Assembly: GCF_949628265.1 (NCBI RefSeq)
Contig: NC_088786.1
Coordinates: forward strand, 26,619,681 to 26,683,680
Length of the DNA stretch: 64,000 nucleotides
Reading direction: 5' to 3'
From: Cloeon dipterum
Taxonomy: Eukaryota > Arthropoda > Insecta > Ephemeroptera > Baetidae
The notes beneath the pieces are model-generated. The model saw only the letters and a list, made by a program, of their open reading frames with translations, made no database searches and was not told where the DNA came from. Positions 43,575 to 56,453 of the stretch are shown here, one piece after another; position 1 is the first letter of the stretch, and each line of letters starts with the position of its first letter. The position numbers and the translations under genes were made by a program.

Positions 43575-45255
43575 CGTTATCTGAACAAAAATAACTCCGT
43601 TTTAAATATTTAACTTTCTCAATTTTCTGAATACAAAATGAAAACATGTTAACGATGAAATAATGATACCTTCATCATTAAAAATTACGCAATAAAAATT
43701 TGAGCGACTCCAAAAGTTGCAACAAAACGACAAAATATTTTGTTGATTTGTTTCTTATATTTATGGACAGAAAATAAAAATGTTACCACTGTATGTATAT
43801 GTATTATGCCCAAGGTTGGCATATTTGCTTCTAACTTACAATTAGGTGCGAATAGGGGCTGAAACCCGAAACCCTATGTAACTTTTGTGCGAATAGAGGT
43901 TGGAGGTCCTGGCACAATGTGCGGACTTACATAATGTAACTGATTGTGTATTAACCAACATAAAAATACGATATGTACATACATACACACAAAATTATTA
44001 TGCCGTTAATGTTTATCAATTCTTAAAAAATAAAAATGTACATTTATTTCCACGATCTTGAATTTCTTGAAGAATTAGCAACACTTCCTGGCCAAGTATG
44101 GTGCCGTGACAGTAGGCATACACCTTGATGCTAGAAACTGTGTTTTAGCCACTCTGTGATTGGCCTAAACAATGTATCATATTTTCTTATCAACCAATGC
44201 ACTCCTCTGGCATTAAGAAATGTATTCCCGGTTAATTATAAAATGTTACCGCCTTAGTTAGTGAGATACGCGGTATAATCGGGCATAAGAATAGATTGCG
44301 GTAGGGAAACACAGATTTCAAGTAGCGATAAAATCACTCAATTTTCAAGTTTTGATGCTTTAAAACGGGTTCATTACCTTAATTGAAGAGAAAAGTTAAC
44401 CATCATGAGCAAAAAAGATTTTCAAAATGACTCGTATCAGTCTTTCGTGGTTGCCGAAAAAGTGGCAATAAACCGGGAAAAAGTACCTTGGGAATAAGTT
44501 TTTATGCCACCCACTGGCCCTCCATCTAATGGAAAAGTCACGAACTCTGTGTCAAATCATCACCAGATGTTCAAGTGATGTTCCTTGATTATATTTAACT
44601 TGATCGGTGTCGCCTTTCTCAACTAAAATGGTAAAACGCCCTCTATTTGTTTCCCTGCAAGAACTGTTCGCCCACTGTCACGGCATATGTACATATTTCC
44701 CCAGCAAGCTTTCAAGCGCTACCTATTTAAGTAAAAGTTACCTGTTAACTGCTGCTTATTAACATAAACTCTATTCTGACTAAAAAGATAGAATTTTTAG
44801 TTCTGACTCAGTTACGTAGATATGTATGTATTTTAAATCCACTTGTTTATGTTTTCATGTTTTCCACCAAGTGAAGCAATTTTAGAAGAGAGCTAGGACA
44901 TTTTTGCCTCTGACACCTGATTATTTTTATAAAAGTCAGCCTATTAAACAAGTAATCACATTTAATCAACTAGACAATTGTAATTATTAAATTAATACCA
45001 CTTTACACAAAATTATCTTAATATAGTCGCAAGGTGCTAAAAATCTAGGCTGCCTCCGTTTCCAACTCCTCTCCACATATTTGCTTGTTATCAGAAAAAC
45101 AAACGAGTAACGTGGTGCGCAGCGCGCACCGCTCCTTCCTTAAGTTGTTTGTGTTTTTACAACGAGCACGCATTTCATCCAGGACAAATTAGTTGAAAGC
45201 AGTTGTAAGTCAGCTTTCCTTGAAGAACTGAGGGTCCCAAATTGGTTTCGGCATA
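43575..45255. other. Intergenic between BABAM1 and CDC40
   Basis: AT-rich with no coding gene. A small imperfect direct repeat, GTGCGAATAGGGG and GTGCGAATAGAGG, lies near 43849 and 43889. Sequence just before 45255 is presumably the CDC40 promoter and leader. Confidence 0.5.
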
Positions 45256-47986
45256 ATGAATGCCCTCCAAGAATACGCGAGTAGTGATGAAGAAGGAGAA
45301 TCCTCGAAAACTGAAGTGAAATCTACGCCGAAATCAAATGAGGAAGCTCTAGCTCACTTAAAACCGATTGACCCAGAAGGAGTGAAATTTTCACAGAAAA
45401 ACAGTCTGCAAATTTGCGCTGCTCCTGATGTCATTCCTCAGGTAATATATTTCACTATACTTAATTTTATTGCGACGTTATGTAATTTTGCAAATTTAAT
45501 AAACATAAAAGTTGTATGGAAAAGTCACAGTTTTCGCCGCCGAGTTACAGTTTTCGCCACCCCTACTTTTACATGGGGTTCTCATAAGAACTGGCAAGTT
45601 GTGTAACCCGGCAGAAACTGTAACTTTACCATATATGTAGCTATGCTTTGGCAATAGCATATTAGGCAAATACATAAATTTAATCATCTTACAATGAGAA
45701 ATTGAGTATTATGAATGTGTTATTAATTTTTTGTATATTTCTATTACTGCTTCAGGGTACTCAGGGCGACACGATAAGACACATTGATGTAACAACCAAA
45801 GAAGTTGCTTACAATCCAAAGTTTGAAGAACTTTTCGCGCCTCAAGTTGGACCAGACAATCCATTCAAAAGTGACCTTCAAAAAGCAAACAAGAATATAT
45901 TATCTGGCTTTGTGGAAGCAGCACATATGAGCGATTTCCAATTTGAAGCTCAACGACGGACGTTCCACACTTATGGTTTGTGGATGCAAATTAGGGAGAT
46001 GTCATTAATATAACAGAAATCTACTGTCTGTAGGGTATGCACTAGATCCCACAGTAAGTGGGGATCCTGGCGATGGAAGATCATTCGTTGGAGCATCAGA
46101 TTTGGCTGAGGAGAAAAGTGGTTTGACTACTTTTGAACCAGCGTCCAAGAGGCCTGGCGACAAAAGGAAAAGAGTGAGAAACGACCAACCAGAAGATATT
46201 GAAGGCTTCATTGGACCCTGGGGAGGTTTTGTGGACGAGGTCAAAGTTGCTAAACCTTCAGAGGTATGAATTTGGACTTGATTTTTAGCTCAAAATTATT
46301 TTATTTGGCATTCCAGGATGAGCAAGCTGAGCTTGAAGAATATTTGGCCAAGAAGCAGAAAAAGGGCAAACCTCAAGAGGACAAAACGTTCGAAGAGAAA
46401 GCTGTCATGCACAGTAAGAGAATCTGTTTCATTTGCTAACTATGCTAGCAAAATTGTTCTTGTTTTCAGTTTCCGATCCACTGGACTATCAAGGCAGGTC
46501 ATTTCTGCATCCTCCGCACGATGTGGGGGTTAACCTTCGGTCTGACGCTCCGCCAAGTCGTTGCTTTTTACCCAAAACTCACATTCACACCTGGACGGGT
46601 CATACAAAAGGCATATCTGCCATCAGGTGGTTCCCAAAGACTGCTCATCTGCTGCTTTCAAGCAGTATGGACGGCAGAGTCAAGGTTGGTTTTGCTTTAA
46701 TTTTTTTCTGACACACATGACTGAAATATGATTTTCATTCCCGCAGTTATGGGAAGTGTACAATGAGAGACGTTGCATCCAAACGTATTATGGACACAGG
46801 CAAGCTGTTCGCGACATTTGCTTCAACGCCTCAGGAACGGAATTCCTGTCAGCGGGTAGGTTGACAGTATAATTTCTGCAAAATCAGTTTTTACAATTTT
46901 ATGGTATTGCAGGCTATGACAGATACATCAAACTATGGGATACTGAGACTGGCCGAGTCAAGAGGCGCTTCAGCAGTAGGAAGATTCCTTACTGCATCAA
47001 ATTCCATCCCTTGAGGGAAAAGCAACATTTGTTTGTGGCTGGAACTTCAGACAAAAAGATCATTTGTGTATGTTGCATTTAGATACTCTTTTTTATTATG
47101 AGATACGATTATATTTTAGCCCTATAGAATCACTTGAAATCATTTTTTACTTTTGGTTTTGTCTGTGGCAGGTTTTAATGCCAGTGCCTATCTGAAATTT
47201 ACCTCATGAAATTCTGATTCTCACGCTGAAATAGTTCATTCAATTTTAAATATCAATTTATTCAATTTAGGAAAAAAAACTAAAAATGAGAAATTTTCCC
47301 GGAACGTTCCCTAATTTAAGCTTTATTTTCAGTGGGATACTCGGTCCGGTGATGTCGTTCAAGAGTATGACCGGCATTTGGGAGCTGTTAATACTATCAC
47401 CTTTGTGGACGACAACAGGAGGTTTGTCACTACCTCAGATGACAAGAGTCTGCGTGTTTGGGAATGGTAATTTCTTGTCAATGTAGCGAATGAACTGAGT
47501 TCTAAATTCACATTAAATCCGCAGGGACATTCCAGTAGACATGAAATACATCGCTGACCCGTCGATGCACTCGATGCCTGCCGTCTCAATGGCACCTAAC
47601 CAGAAGTGGTTGGCGTGCCAGAGCATGGACAACAAGATTGTCATCTTCTCGGCCCTGAACAGATTCAAGATGAACAGGAAGAAAACGTTCACTGGCCACA
47701 TGGTTGCTGGATATGCTTGCAGCCTAGACTTTTCGCCGGACATGAGGTAACAAATAATTGTTTTGGTGCATTATGTTGCAATTATATGCCTATATTCTTG
47801 CGTTACAGTTACTTGATATCTGGTGACGCTGACGGAAAATGCTACGTCTGGGACTGGAAAACAACCAAACTGTACAAAAAGTGGAAAGCTCATGATAATG
47901 TTTGCATCGCGTGCCTGTGGCATCCACATGAGCCAAGCAAGGTGGTGACTGCCGGCTGGGATGGGGTCATTAAGTACTGGGATTAA
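45256..47986 (+). CDS. CDC40: Pre-mRNA-processing factor 17 (CDC40/PRP17)
   Basis: Spliceosomal WD40 protein that acts at the second catalytic step. Exons: 45256-45441, 45756-45975, 46034-46263, 46317-46413, 46470-46684, 46747-46855, 46913-47067, 47333-47466, 47525-47746, 47809-47986, giving about 581 aa (human 579). The conserved N-terminal region includes [22 protein letters not shown] and [15 protein letters not shown]. It is followed by a seven-bladed WD40 propeller from about residue 280: [75 protein letters not shown] and [11 protein letters not shown] at the very end. Intron 1 holds a repeat-rich foldback segment. AATAAA lies at about 48033. Confidence 0.96.
45524..45624. repeat. Foldback 15-mer repeat in CDC40 intron 1
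   Basis: Two direct copies, GTCACAGTTTTCGCC (45524-45538) and GTTACAGTTTTCGCC (45544-45558), and one inverted copy, GGCAGAAACTGTAAC (45610-45624). The second and third can pair with one mismatch, leaving a loop of about 50 nt. This looks like a remnant of a small foldback element. Confidence 0.5.
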
Positions 47987-48825
47987 AAACTAGTTTCTAG
48001 TACATACTATAAGATGCCTATTTTTAATTTCAAATAAAAAAGTACTTGACTTACAGTGAATTTACTTCTTTCTGTCAACAAACCTTCAAATACAAATTAG
48101 GATTTGTGACATTTAAATCAAGGAATGACTCGGCTCTGCGCAGATTATCTGATAGTAATATTTTTAGGAAAATTGTTTAGCACGCAGCTGTTACGGCATC
48201 AGCTGTACTTCACCTTTAAAACCAAATTCATACCATATATTATGTAGTATTACCTATAGTAAAATTACCTACGTGCGTATTTCATTATCTTTTTAACTCA
48301 TTTCTGGTTGAAAACGAATGTCAGATTTTTTTTTCAAAATTTTAACCCACCCAAAAAAACATTAATTTAATTTGAAATACATGCATGTATTGCTCATGCT
48401 ATAAACAATTATAAGAATTACTAAATGTAACATCGATTTCAATGCTTATGCAACACGATAAGAATTACTGGCCTATCAAACCATATTTTAACTTTTAGAT
48501 TCCATCCTGAGTGATAAGGCGTAGAGAGGTCGTAGATTCGTTGCATACTCTAAACTTAAAAATTAACAACCTACTGCGAAACTCAACGTTAATCATCAAA
48601 ATTCAGCAGCATCGGTTACAAGTGTCTCTGTGCGTCAATCAATGCAAAAAATAAAATGACGAGCGCGTGTCATGTTAAAAATCAATAACGCGTCCAACCG
48701 GCACAAGTACTATACGCGGCGAGTCTCTGGTTGTCTTGTGGCGCAGGCGCCTACTACCTCGTAAGCTGAACTCCACTCCGTAACTACAGCGGGTGTTTTC
48801 GCGACTGCATGATTGCACCCTAAAA
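47987..48825. other. Intergenic between CDC40 and TMEM181
   Basis: The CDC40 3' UTR with AATAAA near 48033 is followed by AT-rich DNA. A GC-richer 5' leader of TMEM181 runs from about 48600. No gene is seen. Confidence 0.5.
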
Positions 48826-51368
48826 ATGGCCGGAATACGGCCTGAGGCTAGCCTTGGCTATGCGTACCACATGCCCACGGCAGGTTTGTGTCTCAGGGTG
48901 CGCAGTGCCCTGTCCCAGTTCAGCGACCTGTTCAGCGAGTTCAACAAATACATCGCTCCTGCGTATCACCACGACCGCTGTGAAAGGTGAGCTCACAAAG
49001 ACCACGACTTTTTGAATAATTTTGGATCTGTTTAACCCTTTAGTCCGCAAAACCCTTTAATATTTTCAAACGATTTTTTTTAATTTCATTCAAATTTAAT
49101 CTTCCTTTCGTTAATCCAGTAAAATTCGCATGAAAAGGGTAGGGCCGAATCTCTTACGCATTGTTATGTTATGGTTCTAGATCCGTGCAGATGCGACTCT
49201 ACACGATGCACAAGAGGGAGTTCGTCATGGTTTTCGTCGCGTTTTTCGCAATATTTGGCCTTGGCGTGTTTATCGGAATTGCAGGTATTTCCAATTTTTC
49301 AATTAAAATGAGCAAACGTTTTTCTGACAAAAAGCAAACCATTTATTGGAATAAAAACCCCTGCACAAACCAAAGTTAGGCAACTGGCATGACGCTCATG
49401 CGAAGCAAAATGCATAATCAAAGAAGCACAGGGGATTGCCATTTTTTATGTTACCCTTGATTGCTGATTCAATAATTAACGGAAATGTCTATTAATGATA
49501 AAAGGTCCTCCAATAACGCACACGACCGTCCAGCGATCGGGCCAACTTCTCCCTAAAGTCAACAACAGTGACATAAGCAGAGGACCCTTTGTGATGCGCA
49601 CACCTGCCCTCACCACGTACTGTCAGCAGCTGTGGGTCATTGCCAAAATGAAAACCGCAAACAAAGACGGTATAACAACATATATATTTTATTTCCAATT
49701 TTGTTCAATGCCGACTCAATATATCAGACGAGACCTACGACAAGCGCTTTCACATGAGTGTCACAATAGAAGGGATCACTGCTGATCACAAGCCGTTGAC
49801 CGTTCTCCGAGAAGATCAAGCGCACAATAGGTCGGAATAGAGATACTTAGAAAAGATAAAATGCACAAAGTTTTTATACTTTTAGAACAAGACACGTTCA
49901 TTGCCAGCGAGAGGAGTGTGACGATTTCATAGTTTTACATCTCGGATTCCTTGACTACACGCATTACATTTTGACAGTCCACCTATACGGACTCGAAAGT
50001 TTTCATCAAAGATACAACATCAAGGAAGTCCTCTTTTACGTAACAACATTTCAAAAATACCAGTTGATTTAAATTTAAAATTAAATAATTCTAATTTCTA
50101 GTTCAAAACATACAACCCTGACTTTACACAATTGGAATTGTGGTTCAGAATAATCTTTCTTTTGATGACATTCGTAACAGCCGTAAGTTTGTTTAAGTGC
50201 ACACGTCGATATATTGTAAATCTTTTTAAAACAATTATGTGTCTAGTGTTGGTTTGCCCACGCTCTTCGGAAGTACACAGTTTACGACTGGTCGATTGAG
50301 CAGAAATGGATGTCAGTGTTACTTCCTCTCCTCCTCCTTTACAACGGTATGGCACGAAAATATTAGGTATTGAAGTTACAATTGAGGACGTGTTTACAGA
50401 TCCGATATTTCCAATGACATTTTTGTTCAACTCGTCCGTTCCTGGGGCACTGGACGCTATTTTTCAAGCTACCTTCCTTTGTGCCTTACTTTTATTCTGG
50501 CTGTGCATTTACCACGGATTGAGACAGGTACACGTAGAATATTTGAGTTTAATTTTCAACTCTGACTTGGCGATTTACTTGATCAATTTAGAACGAAAGA
50601 AACATTCTGACTTTCTACCTGCCAAAAGTATTGATAGTTGGTATGTTATGGCTGTCTGCTGTAGTCATGGCTATTTGGCAAAAATACAATGAGCTGCAGG
50701 ACCCCACATACAGCTACAAGATCGACACTGATAACTTCTATGTAAGAATTATTGAGCCCTTAAAATTACCATAATATGCAAAATGTTAAATCCATGCAGA
50801 ATTTCAAGATATTCTTCTTTGTTGTTGGAGGATTATACCTGGTTTACCTCTTCTTCTTGATTTTACGAGCGTACACAGATCTCAGAGCAATGCCGTTTTT
50901 TGGTAAAATTATTTTGTACAGTTTCACGCGTTTCCTAATGGCAATTTGTTCCTTTTTCCAGATATGCGATTGAAGTTTTTGACGCTGCTCATGCTAATTG
51001 TGCTGAGTCTGAGCATCATGATTACTGTCCTCCGTTTTGGAGTCGGAATATTGGAAGATAACTTTGTAGCTGAACTCTCAACAACCTACAAAAATTCGGC
51101 CGAGTTCATGTCTTTTTATGGACTGCTAAACTTTTATCTTTACACGATGGCCTATGTGTACGCTCCTTCAGAAAATAACATATTCGGTAAAAAATTAATT
51201 ATACGCGTTGAGCGAGATTTGATTAATATCTCTCAATTAGAAACCAGTATTACGAAAGACAACCCTGCTTTCTCCATGATCAATGACAGCGACGAAGATG
51301 TAGTGTACGGGTCTGACGAGGAATGCAGGCAGCCTCTTACAAGAAGCCATGACGACGATAGTGACTGA
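48826..51368 (+). CDS. TMEM181: Transmembrane protein 181 (TMEM181/GPR178) homologue
   Basis: Multipass membrane protein with a large luminal/extracellular region between the first and remaining membrane segments. Molecular role is poorly defined. Exons: 48826-48986, 49181-49284, 49505-49669, 49728-49830, 49886-50039, 50102-50182, 50247-50346, 50400-50527, 50592-50741, 50800-50902, 50962-51368, giving about 551 aa. Family blocks: MRLYTMHKREFVMVFVAFF (first membrane segment), a luminal beta-rich part with CQREECDDFIVLHLGFLDYTH, WSIEQKWMSVLLPLLLLYNDP, FPMTFLFNSSVPG, LCIYHGLRQ, and QDPTYSYKIDTDNFYNFKIFF. The C-terminal tail is acidic and Ser-rich. The acceptor of exon 3 (GATAAAAG) has a poor pyrimidine tract, so this junction is the least certain. 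An AATAAA overlaps the stop codon (51368-51373), though the real 3' end may be further on. Confidence 0.9.
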
Positions 51369-52201
51369 ATAAACCGAACATCGTCGTCCCCGTGAAAGGC
51401 GTTACGTTATTAATCAATGTGATATATGTCATTTTTATGTGCTGATTATATGGAAAATTGACAGATGCGCATTTGTCCAAAACACCCTTGCGTAGATTTA
51501 TTTTCAACATTGAAATATCAGGATTTTTATAAAAATACATCACCCGGATATAATAACAAGTGAATAGATTTGAATTTGTTATTTAACAACACGCATAGAG
51601 GTCTGAGCCAGCAGTCTATTTTCCCCGATTAATTTTTGCGTTGTATTGGATTTGAGCAGATAAAGGCTCAACTTAATTAACAGCTACCATGGCTTATTAA
51701 AATTAGAGCAGCTCAGACTTCATATTATGAGGCAAGGTTGAACTAAAATTTCAAGAACTTCAAATATTGTTGTGAAACATAGTAACATGTACTCATGCAA
51801 TTCCACTAAGAATGTTGAAACGGATTGGTAACTTTGTGATGTTAAAGCCACTGACTGAAATTTGTTTTTCCATTGAATCACATCATCATCTTTTGACACA
51901 ACCGAGTTTGAACTAACAATTATCAACACACATTGCTAGTCAAATGCTAGAATTTTTGGTTTCCAGCTGAAACATAATTGTTATCATAACCACTGTCTGT
52001 GTGTTCTGGATGAGATCATTGCATAATCTCGAAACTATCATAATTATTGTAAGAGAATGATGTATATTATTTAAATTTAGGTGTTAAAAACGTGAATAAA
52101 ATAATCGACACAGGCGAGAGTAGCCTGGTTATGGATACAAATTTCTGAAAATTTCTTTTTAGAAATGTCTAATATCCTACTCACTAAAACTGCAAGAAGG
52201 T
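51369..52201. other. Convergent 3' region of TMEM181 and the PLP enzyme gene
   Basis: AT-rich 3' UTR sequence of two converging genes, with no coding gene seen. TGAGATCATTGCATAATCTCG near 52011 shares its first ten bases with the bantam microRNA seed region but diverges afterwards. Confidence 0.5.
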
Positions 52202-55200
52202 TTAATCCATGTCGGCGTAAGCTTCAGCCTCTTTCCGAGCTTCCTCGTCGGAATAAGCGTAGTTGAAGGTGACGTCCGGTGATGGCGGCTCCTCCTCCAG
52301 TGTCATGTCATTGCTCGCGGCCATGGATATGCCTAATATGGCAGAGGTGCTCCTGCGTGAAAAAATTAATTTCCAGCGGCCACAGTGCTTTAAATAACTT
52401 ACGTGCTTGGTTGTGAAGTGAAAATCTCGTCAAATATTGCTGTCGAGTTTTCCACTTCTATTTCCGTCAGTATTCGGCCAAGACCATCAACCAGCATGTC
52501 AACATCGCGCATCGTGATACAAAAAGGTGGCATGAAGACCAGTATATTATTCATGTTGCCTTCATTTGCAACAATAATATTGCTATCCTTAAGCCTAAAG
52601 TGGAGAACAAAAGGTTTAGTCAAGCATGCATTGTGAAATTAAAATGCTACTCTATTACCTGTAGCTTATTTTCTCAGCTAATGATGAATCAGGTTTCCTG
52701 GACTCTTTGCTTAATACTATTTCGATCCCTATTATTAGGCCCATTTTTCGTATAGCTCCTGGTAGAAAAATCGTTAGAGTCCGACAGTAATTAATGACAA
52801 TCTTCAAGAAAAAATTTACCTATGAATTGAAACTTGCTTTCATATTGAACAAGCTTTCGGTACAGGTACTCCATGCTTTGTAATCCGCTCCGCACTAACT
52901 CCTCCTCGTCAAGCACCTTGAGAACAGCGTGTCCAATCGCTACAGCAACCGATTCGCAGCGATACTATTATCAACCAAGAGGTTATTGATCAGGTTTTAC
53001 CAAAATAAAACATTGTACCTGCTTCGCCCAGTTGGGCAGTGTGTCAGCAATCTGCCGCGACGTGATGACAACTGACAGAGGGTAGCCGTTCCCTATGGCT
53101 TTTCCGAGGGTTAGGATGTCTGGCACTGCACCTTGAGTTTGGAAACCCCAAAACTGAGTGCCGCAGCGTCCCATTCCCAGCTGAATTTCATCCGCTATGA
53201 CGAGCCCTCCTAGACTCTTGATATAACTACAGTTGGAAAATTAAATAAAGGAGAATCAGAATATCCGACTTGTTATACCTATAGATATTAGCCAGGTAAC
53301 CAGCAGGTGGAATGATCATTCCTTGGACCATGAAAATAGGCTCTGACAAGAAGCATGCGATCTGGAAATTAAATTTGTGAGCATATTAGAATTCTAGCTA
53401 AATTTCCCTACTTCTCCTCCTTGAGCGATGCCTCTTTGTATCACGTCTTTCGCATCTTCGAAATACTTTTGTGCAGCGTAAATGTCTTGTATGTACTTTC
53501 CTCGGTAGGTGTCTGGCAATGGCACAACAGTGACCCAGTTTGGCTTGCCTGACGCACATGACATTAAGTTAGGGATATTTTGGTTAGGTGTTTAAAATAG
53601 CCAACCAGTTGGGAGTCTCCTGAACGACTTAGGACACATCTCGGTCAACAGTTCACTGGACCCGTGAAAGGAATTCTCCATAACAACCACGGCTTTTCGA
53701 TTGGTATAATTCCTGGCCAGCTGCACTGCCAAATCATTGGCTTCAGATCTGCATAGTGTGAAGTAATTTATTTTGTCAACTTAAAGCAAAACCCAGATTC
53801 GTTCCGCAATTTTTTGCTGCAAACGTATTCACTTTTTAAATATTTACAGGGAGCACCCAGTCCAAAATTTTCATTCTAGCATTTTTTAGCAACGCGGACT
53901 GGACATTTAAAAAAAACTTGCAAAGCCAATTATAAAATATATACATTTAACGCAAGATAATTGCAAATTGTTTTTAATTTACGACGAATTAATTTTTCTA
54001 AGGTATGTTTGCAATTGTTGATGAGGACAAACTCAATTTCTAACGTTTGGCGCTAAAAATTGCACTGCAGAGCGAAACGATTCCAGGGTTCCCTTGTTAA
54101 CTAATTTGAATCTGGTGTCCTACCCGGAATTTGTAAACAGACAAACTTCAAAATTGGGCGGGAGGGTTTTGAGAAGTGCTTTGACGTAAGACTCGTGCTG
54201 GGAAAAGTCTTGAATGGCACCCATAGTTTGCATCATCGAACGGCCTGCAGCCACAACACAGGGATGACAGTGACCGACTGTAGTGTTTTACAAAGTAACG
54301 TTAATTATTTCCAGTTTCTTTTCTGCAGGGTCACGAACTCACCACTGGAGAGTCTTGTGGCGCAGTCCAAATATTTTGTTCCCATCGAATCAATCAAGTA
54401 GACTCCCTCTGAGCTCATTATTTTCAAAGGACTTTGATTGTAGTGCAACTGGCATGATTCACTGTAAAATAGGTATTCAGAGATTCTGTCTCATGTTATT
54501 ATTTGCAGAGATAATTAACTGAAGGACGCATTAAAACCGATAATTTCAATTTAGTGAGCCAAATGTATTCGTTTTTAACATATTCACTTAGGTTCTTTAG
54601 TGATTTAAAATGGTTATTATCCTTTGTTATTGACAGGATTTAGATCTTGCTTAAATAACAAACATTCTTCCTCATAAATTGGCTGTGGCTCTAACCCCAC
54701 GGTGTGAACGTGTGTCATTAAATATTTAAGGGCTATTATAAATTACGCTTAACAAAAAGTTTGTTCTGCTTTCGATTTTCCTTTCAAAAACTGCTGTTCA
54801 TATAAATCTGGAGGTGCTAATTAATGAAATATGACTATCAATGTTTATACAGAAGCTAATGCAAAATTGGAATTTTTGATAAAAAAAATAGGCTTATGGC
54901 CGCTCATCAATATGATTGGGTGGAGACATTAAATTTAATATACATAATATGTATATATTATATAATTTATGTATCATAATTATAAATTTATGTAACATTA
55001 TTATAATTTATGCAAGAAATTGCGGGATTAACTTTTCCAAAAGGGGGGTGTGTTGTAGTCGTTGTAATAATAAAAACAACTGTATGGTGTGTGTTGTACA
55101 AAAGTATTGATTGAAGTCGATTGAAATACACTTTTTAAGCTATGTTCTCGTGAGAATCGGAAATTTGTTGTCACTTATGCAATCTTAAATTTCTTACGCT

Positions 55201-55283
55201 ATGTAACTCCGTCTGAGCTGGTAAGTCTCTTCCATCTGTAGAGAATCAACAGACTTCGCACTCTCTTCATTCTTACCCTCCAT
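52202..55283 (-). CDS. Ethanolamine-phosphate phospho-lyase-like class III PLP enzyme
   Basis: Resembles ETNPPL/AGXT2L1, which breaks phosphoethanolamine into ammonia, phosphate and acetaldehyde. Exons, 5' to 3': 55283-55198, 54461-54343, 54277-54124, 53748-53606, 53548-53412, 53361-53279, 53226-53019 (or 53001), 52964-52820, 52758-52659, 52594-52403, 52352-52202, giving about 505-511 aa. Family blocks: ESCQLHYNQSPLKI, VGHCHPCVV, VCLFTNSGSEANDLA (PLP phosphate loop), PLPDTYRGKY, IADEIQLGMGR (Asp about 253, pyridine nitrogen) and DILTLGKAIGNG (catalytic Lys about 283). The normally invariant FNTYGGNP loop is altered to FILYRCES, or partly spliced out. Activity is therefore doubtful. The acidic C-terminal extension (LEEEPPSPDVTFNYAYSDEE) is not typical. 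AGXT2 is a less likely identity. Confidence 0.85.
54925..55020. repeat. AT-rich simple repeat
   Basis: Runs of TAATATA, TATATTATATAATTTATG and ATTATAAATTTATG in the first intron of the PLP enzyme gene. Low-complexity DNA with several overlapping short palindromes. Confidence 0.5.
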
Positions 55284-56453
55284 TGGGGCAGTTGTACAAA
55301 GTAAAGACACAAGACAAGAACTAGGCGTAAAAACAAATAATGCAGGTACTTGAGACAGTCGATTGTAAAGACAAAAACACAGGTTGGTCAGATTGTCAAA
55401 GGTCGGAGGGGCGCGGAGGAGAGATTCAGCTGAAAGTTGCGAGTCCTGGCACTGACGACAATCGACAACCAACAAATCAGCAGAAATAGGCACGTAACGA
55501 GGGGCGGGGCGCATTTGTCACGTGGTATGCGTGTAGTAAACACACGACCTGCATGCATACTACTGACTGCGGACTGCCCATTGCCGAGATCTCCGTCGTG
55601 ATTATAATATTATGTGGATGTGAAGAAGACGGCAGACAGACCTTGGCAGGAAGACCTGCCTCGACGACAAGGCCTCCCACATGTGGGCGCCAAGGTGCCG
55701 CTGCCTCAATTCGTATGGTTTGTTTTGTTGCTTTTACTTCCTCAGATAGGTGTGGGTATAAATAAGAACACGCATGAAAGAAAATTCTTTTTCACGCTCC
55801 GCTCCTTTTATTGCTATAATGTTTTCAAATCACGGGAAGACGAAGGAAATCGGTCAACAATATTGTACAATGGCCGTAAAATCAGACAAAATAATTATAT
55901 ATGTATTTATTTGATAAATCCAAACATCGTGCTTTTTAGCAACTTTCAAACGCAAAATTAAATTTTGAAGAGCCACTTAAGAAAGAGCACCCCGCTGTAG
56001 TGATGCAGGCTATAGGAACAGAAAACGATCGTCTGGTCTTGGAGCTTTATTATAATGTCCTAGCAGAATCTTCACGTTGTTAACCATAGTAAAGTTAGAA
56101 AAGGGTCAAGCTAGTGCTCCAGAAAATGCTCAACGTGAGGTTGAATATGTCACATGCTTACAATGAGTTTTGATACTTGCTGACGTTTTACACATGGTTG
56201 AGAGACAAGTAGTATTATTTTATGCAAAGATTGGTGGCAATTGGTGCGGTTGAAGATTTAAAGTGCCATTGGCACAAATCGGTTGAGCAGAACAAAATAC
56301 AACGGATTTAATGCGTTCGGTTTCTCAAGGCGTCTGTCTTCATTGTTTCTTAAAATATTTAATTGGCGGGTCCGAGTCGAGACATACACTCATTTTGAAG
56401 CTGCTTCACCGCATTTTTGACCCGGAGCCTCGCTGAACAACAAAATGCAGCTT
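55284..56453. other. Intergenic between 4E-BP and the PLP enzyme gene
   Basis: Holds the PLP enzyme's promoter and leader (55284-55700, GC-richer) and the 4E-BP 3' UTR, with a minus-strand AATAAA (TTTATT near 55806). ORFs at 55477-55961 run on both strands with no family resemblance. No gene is called. Confidence 0.5.

Noticed and set aside
44102-44690. Inverted match TGCCGTGACAGT / ACTGTCACGGCA about 570 bp apart, first taken as transposon ends
   Set aside because: Matching covers only about 16 bp; pairs of this length are expected by chance at this scale, and no flanking duplication is seen.
52011-52031. Sequence starting like bantam microRNA
   Set aside because: Only the first ten bases agree and no precursor hairpin is evident.
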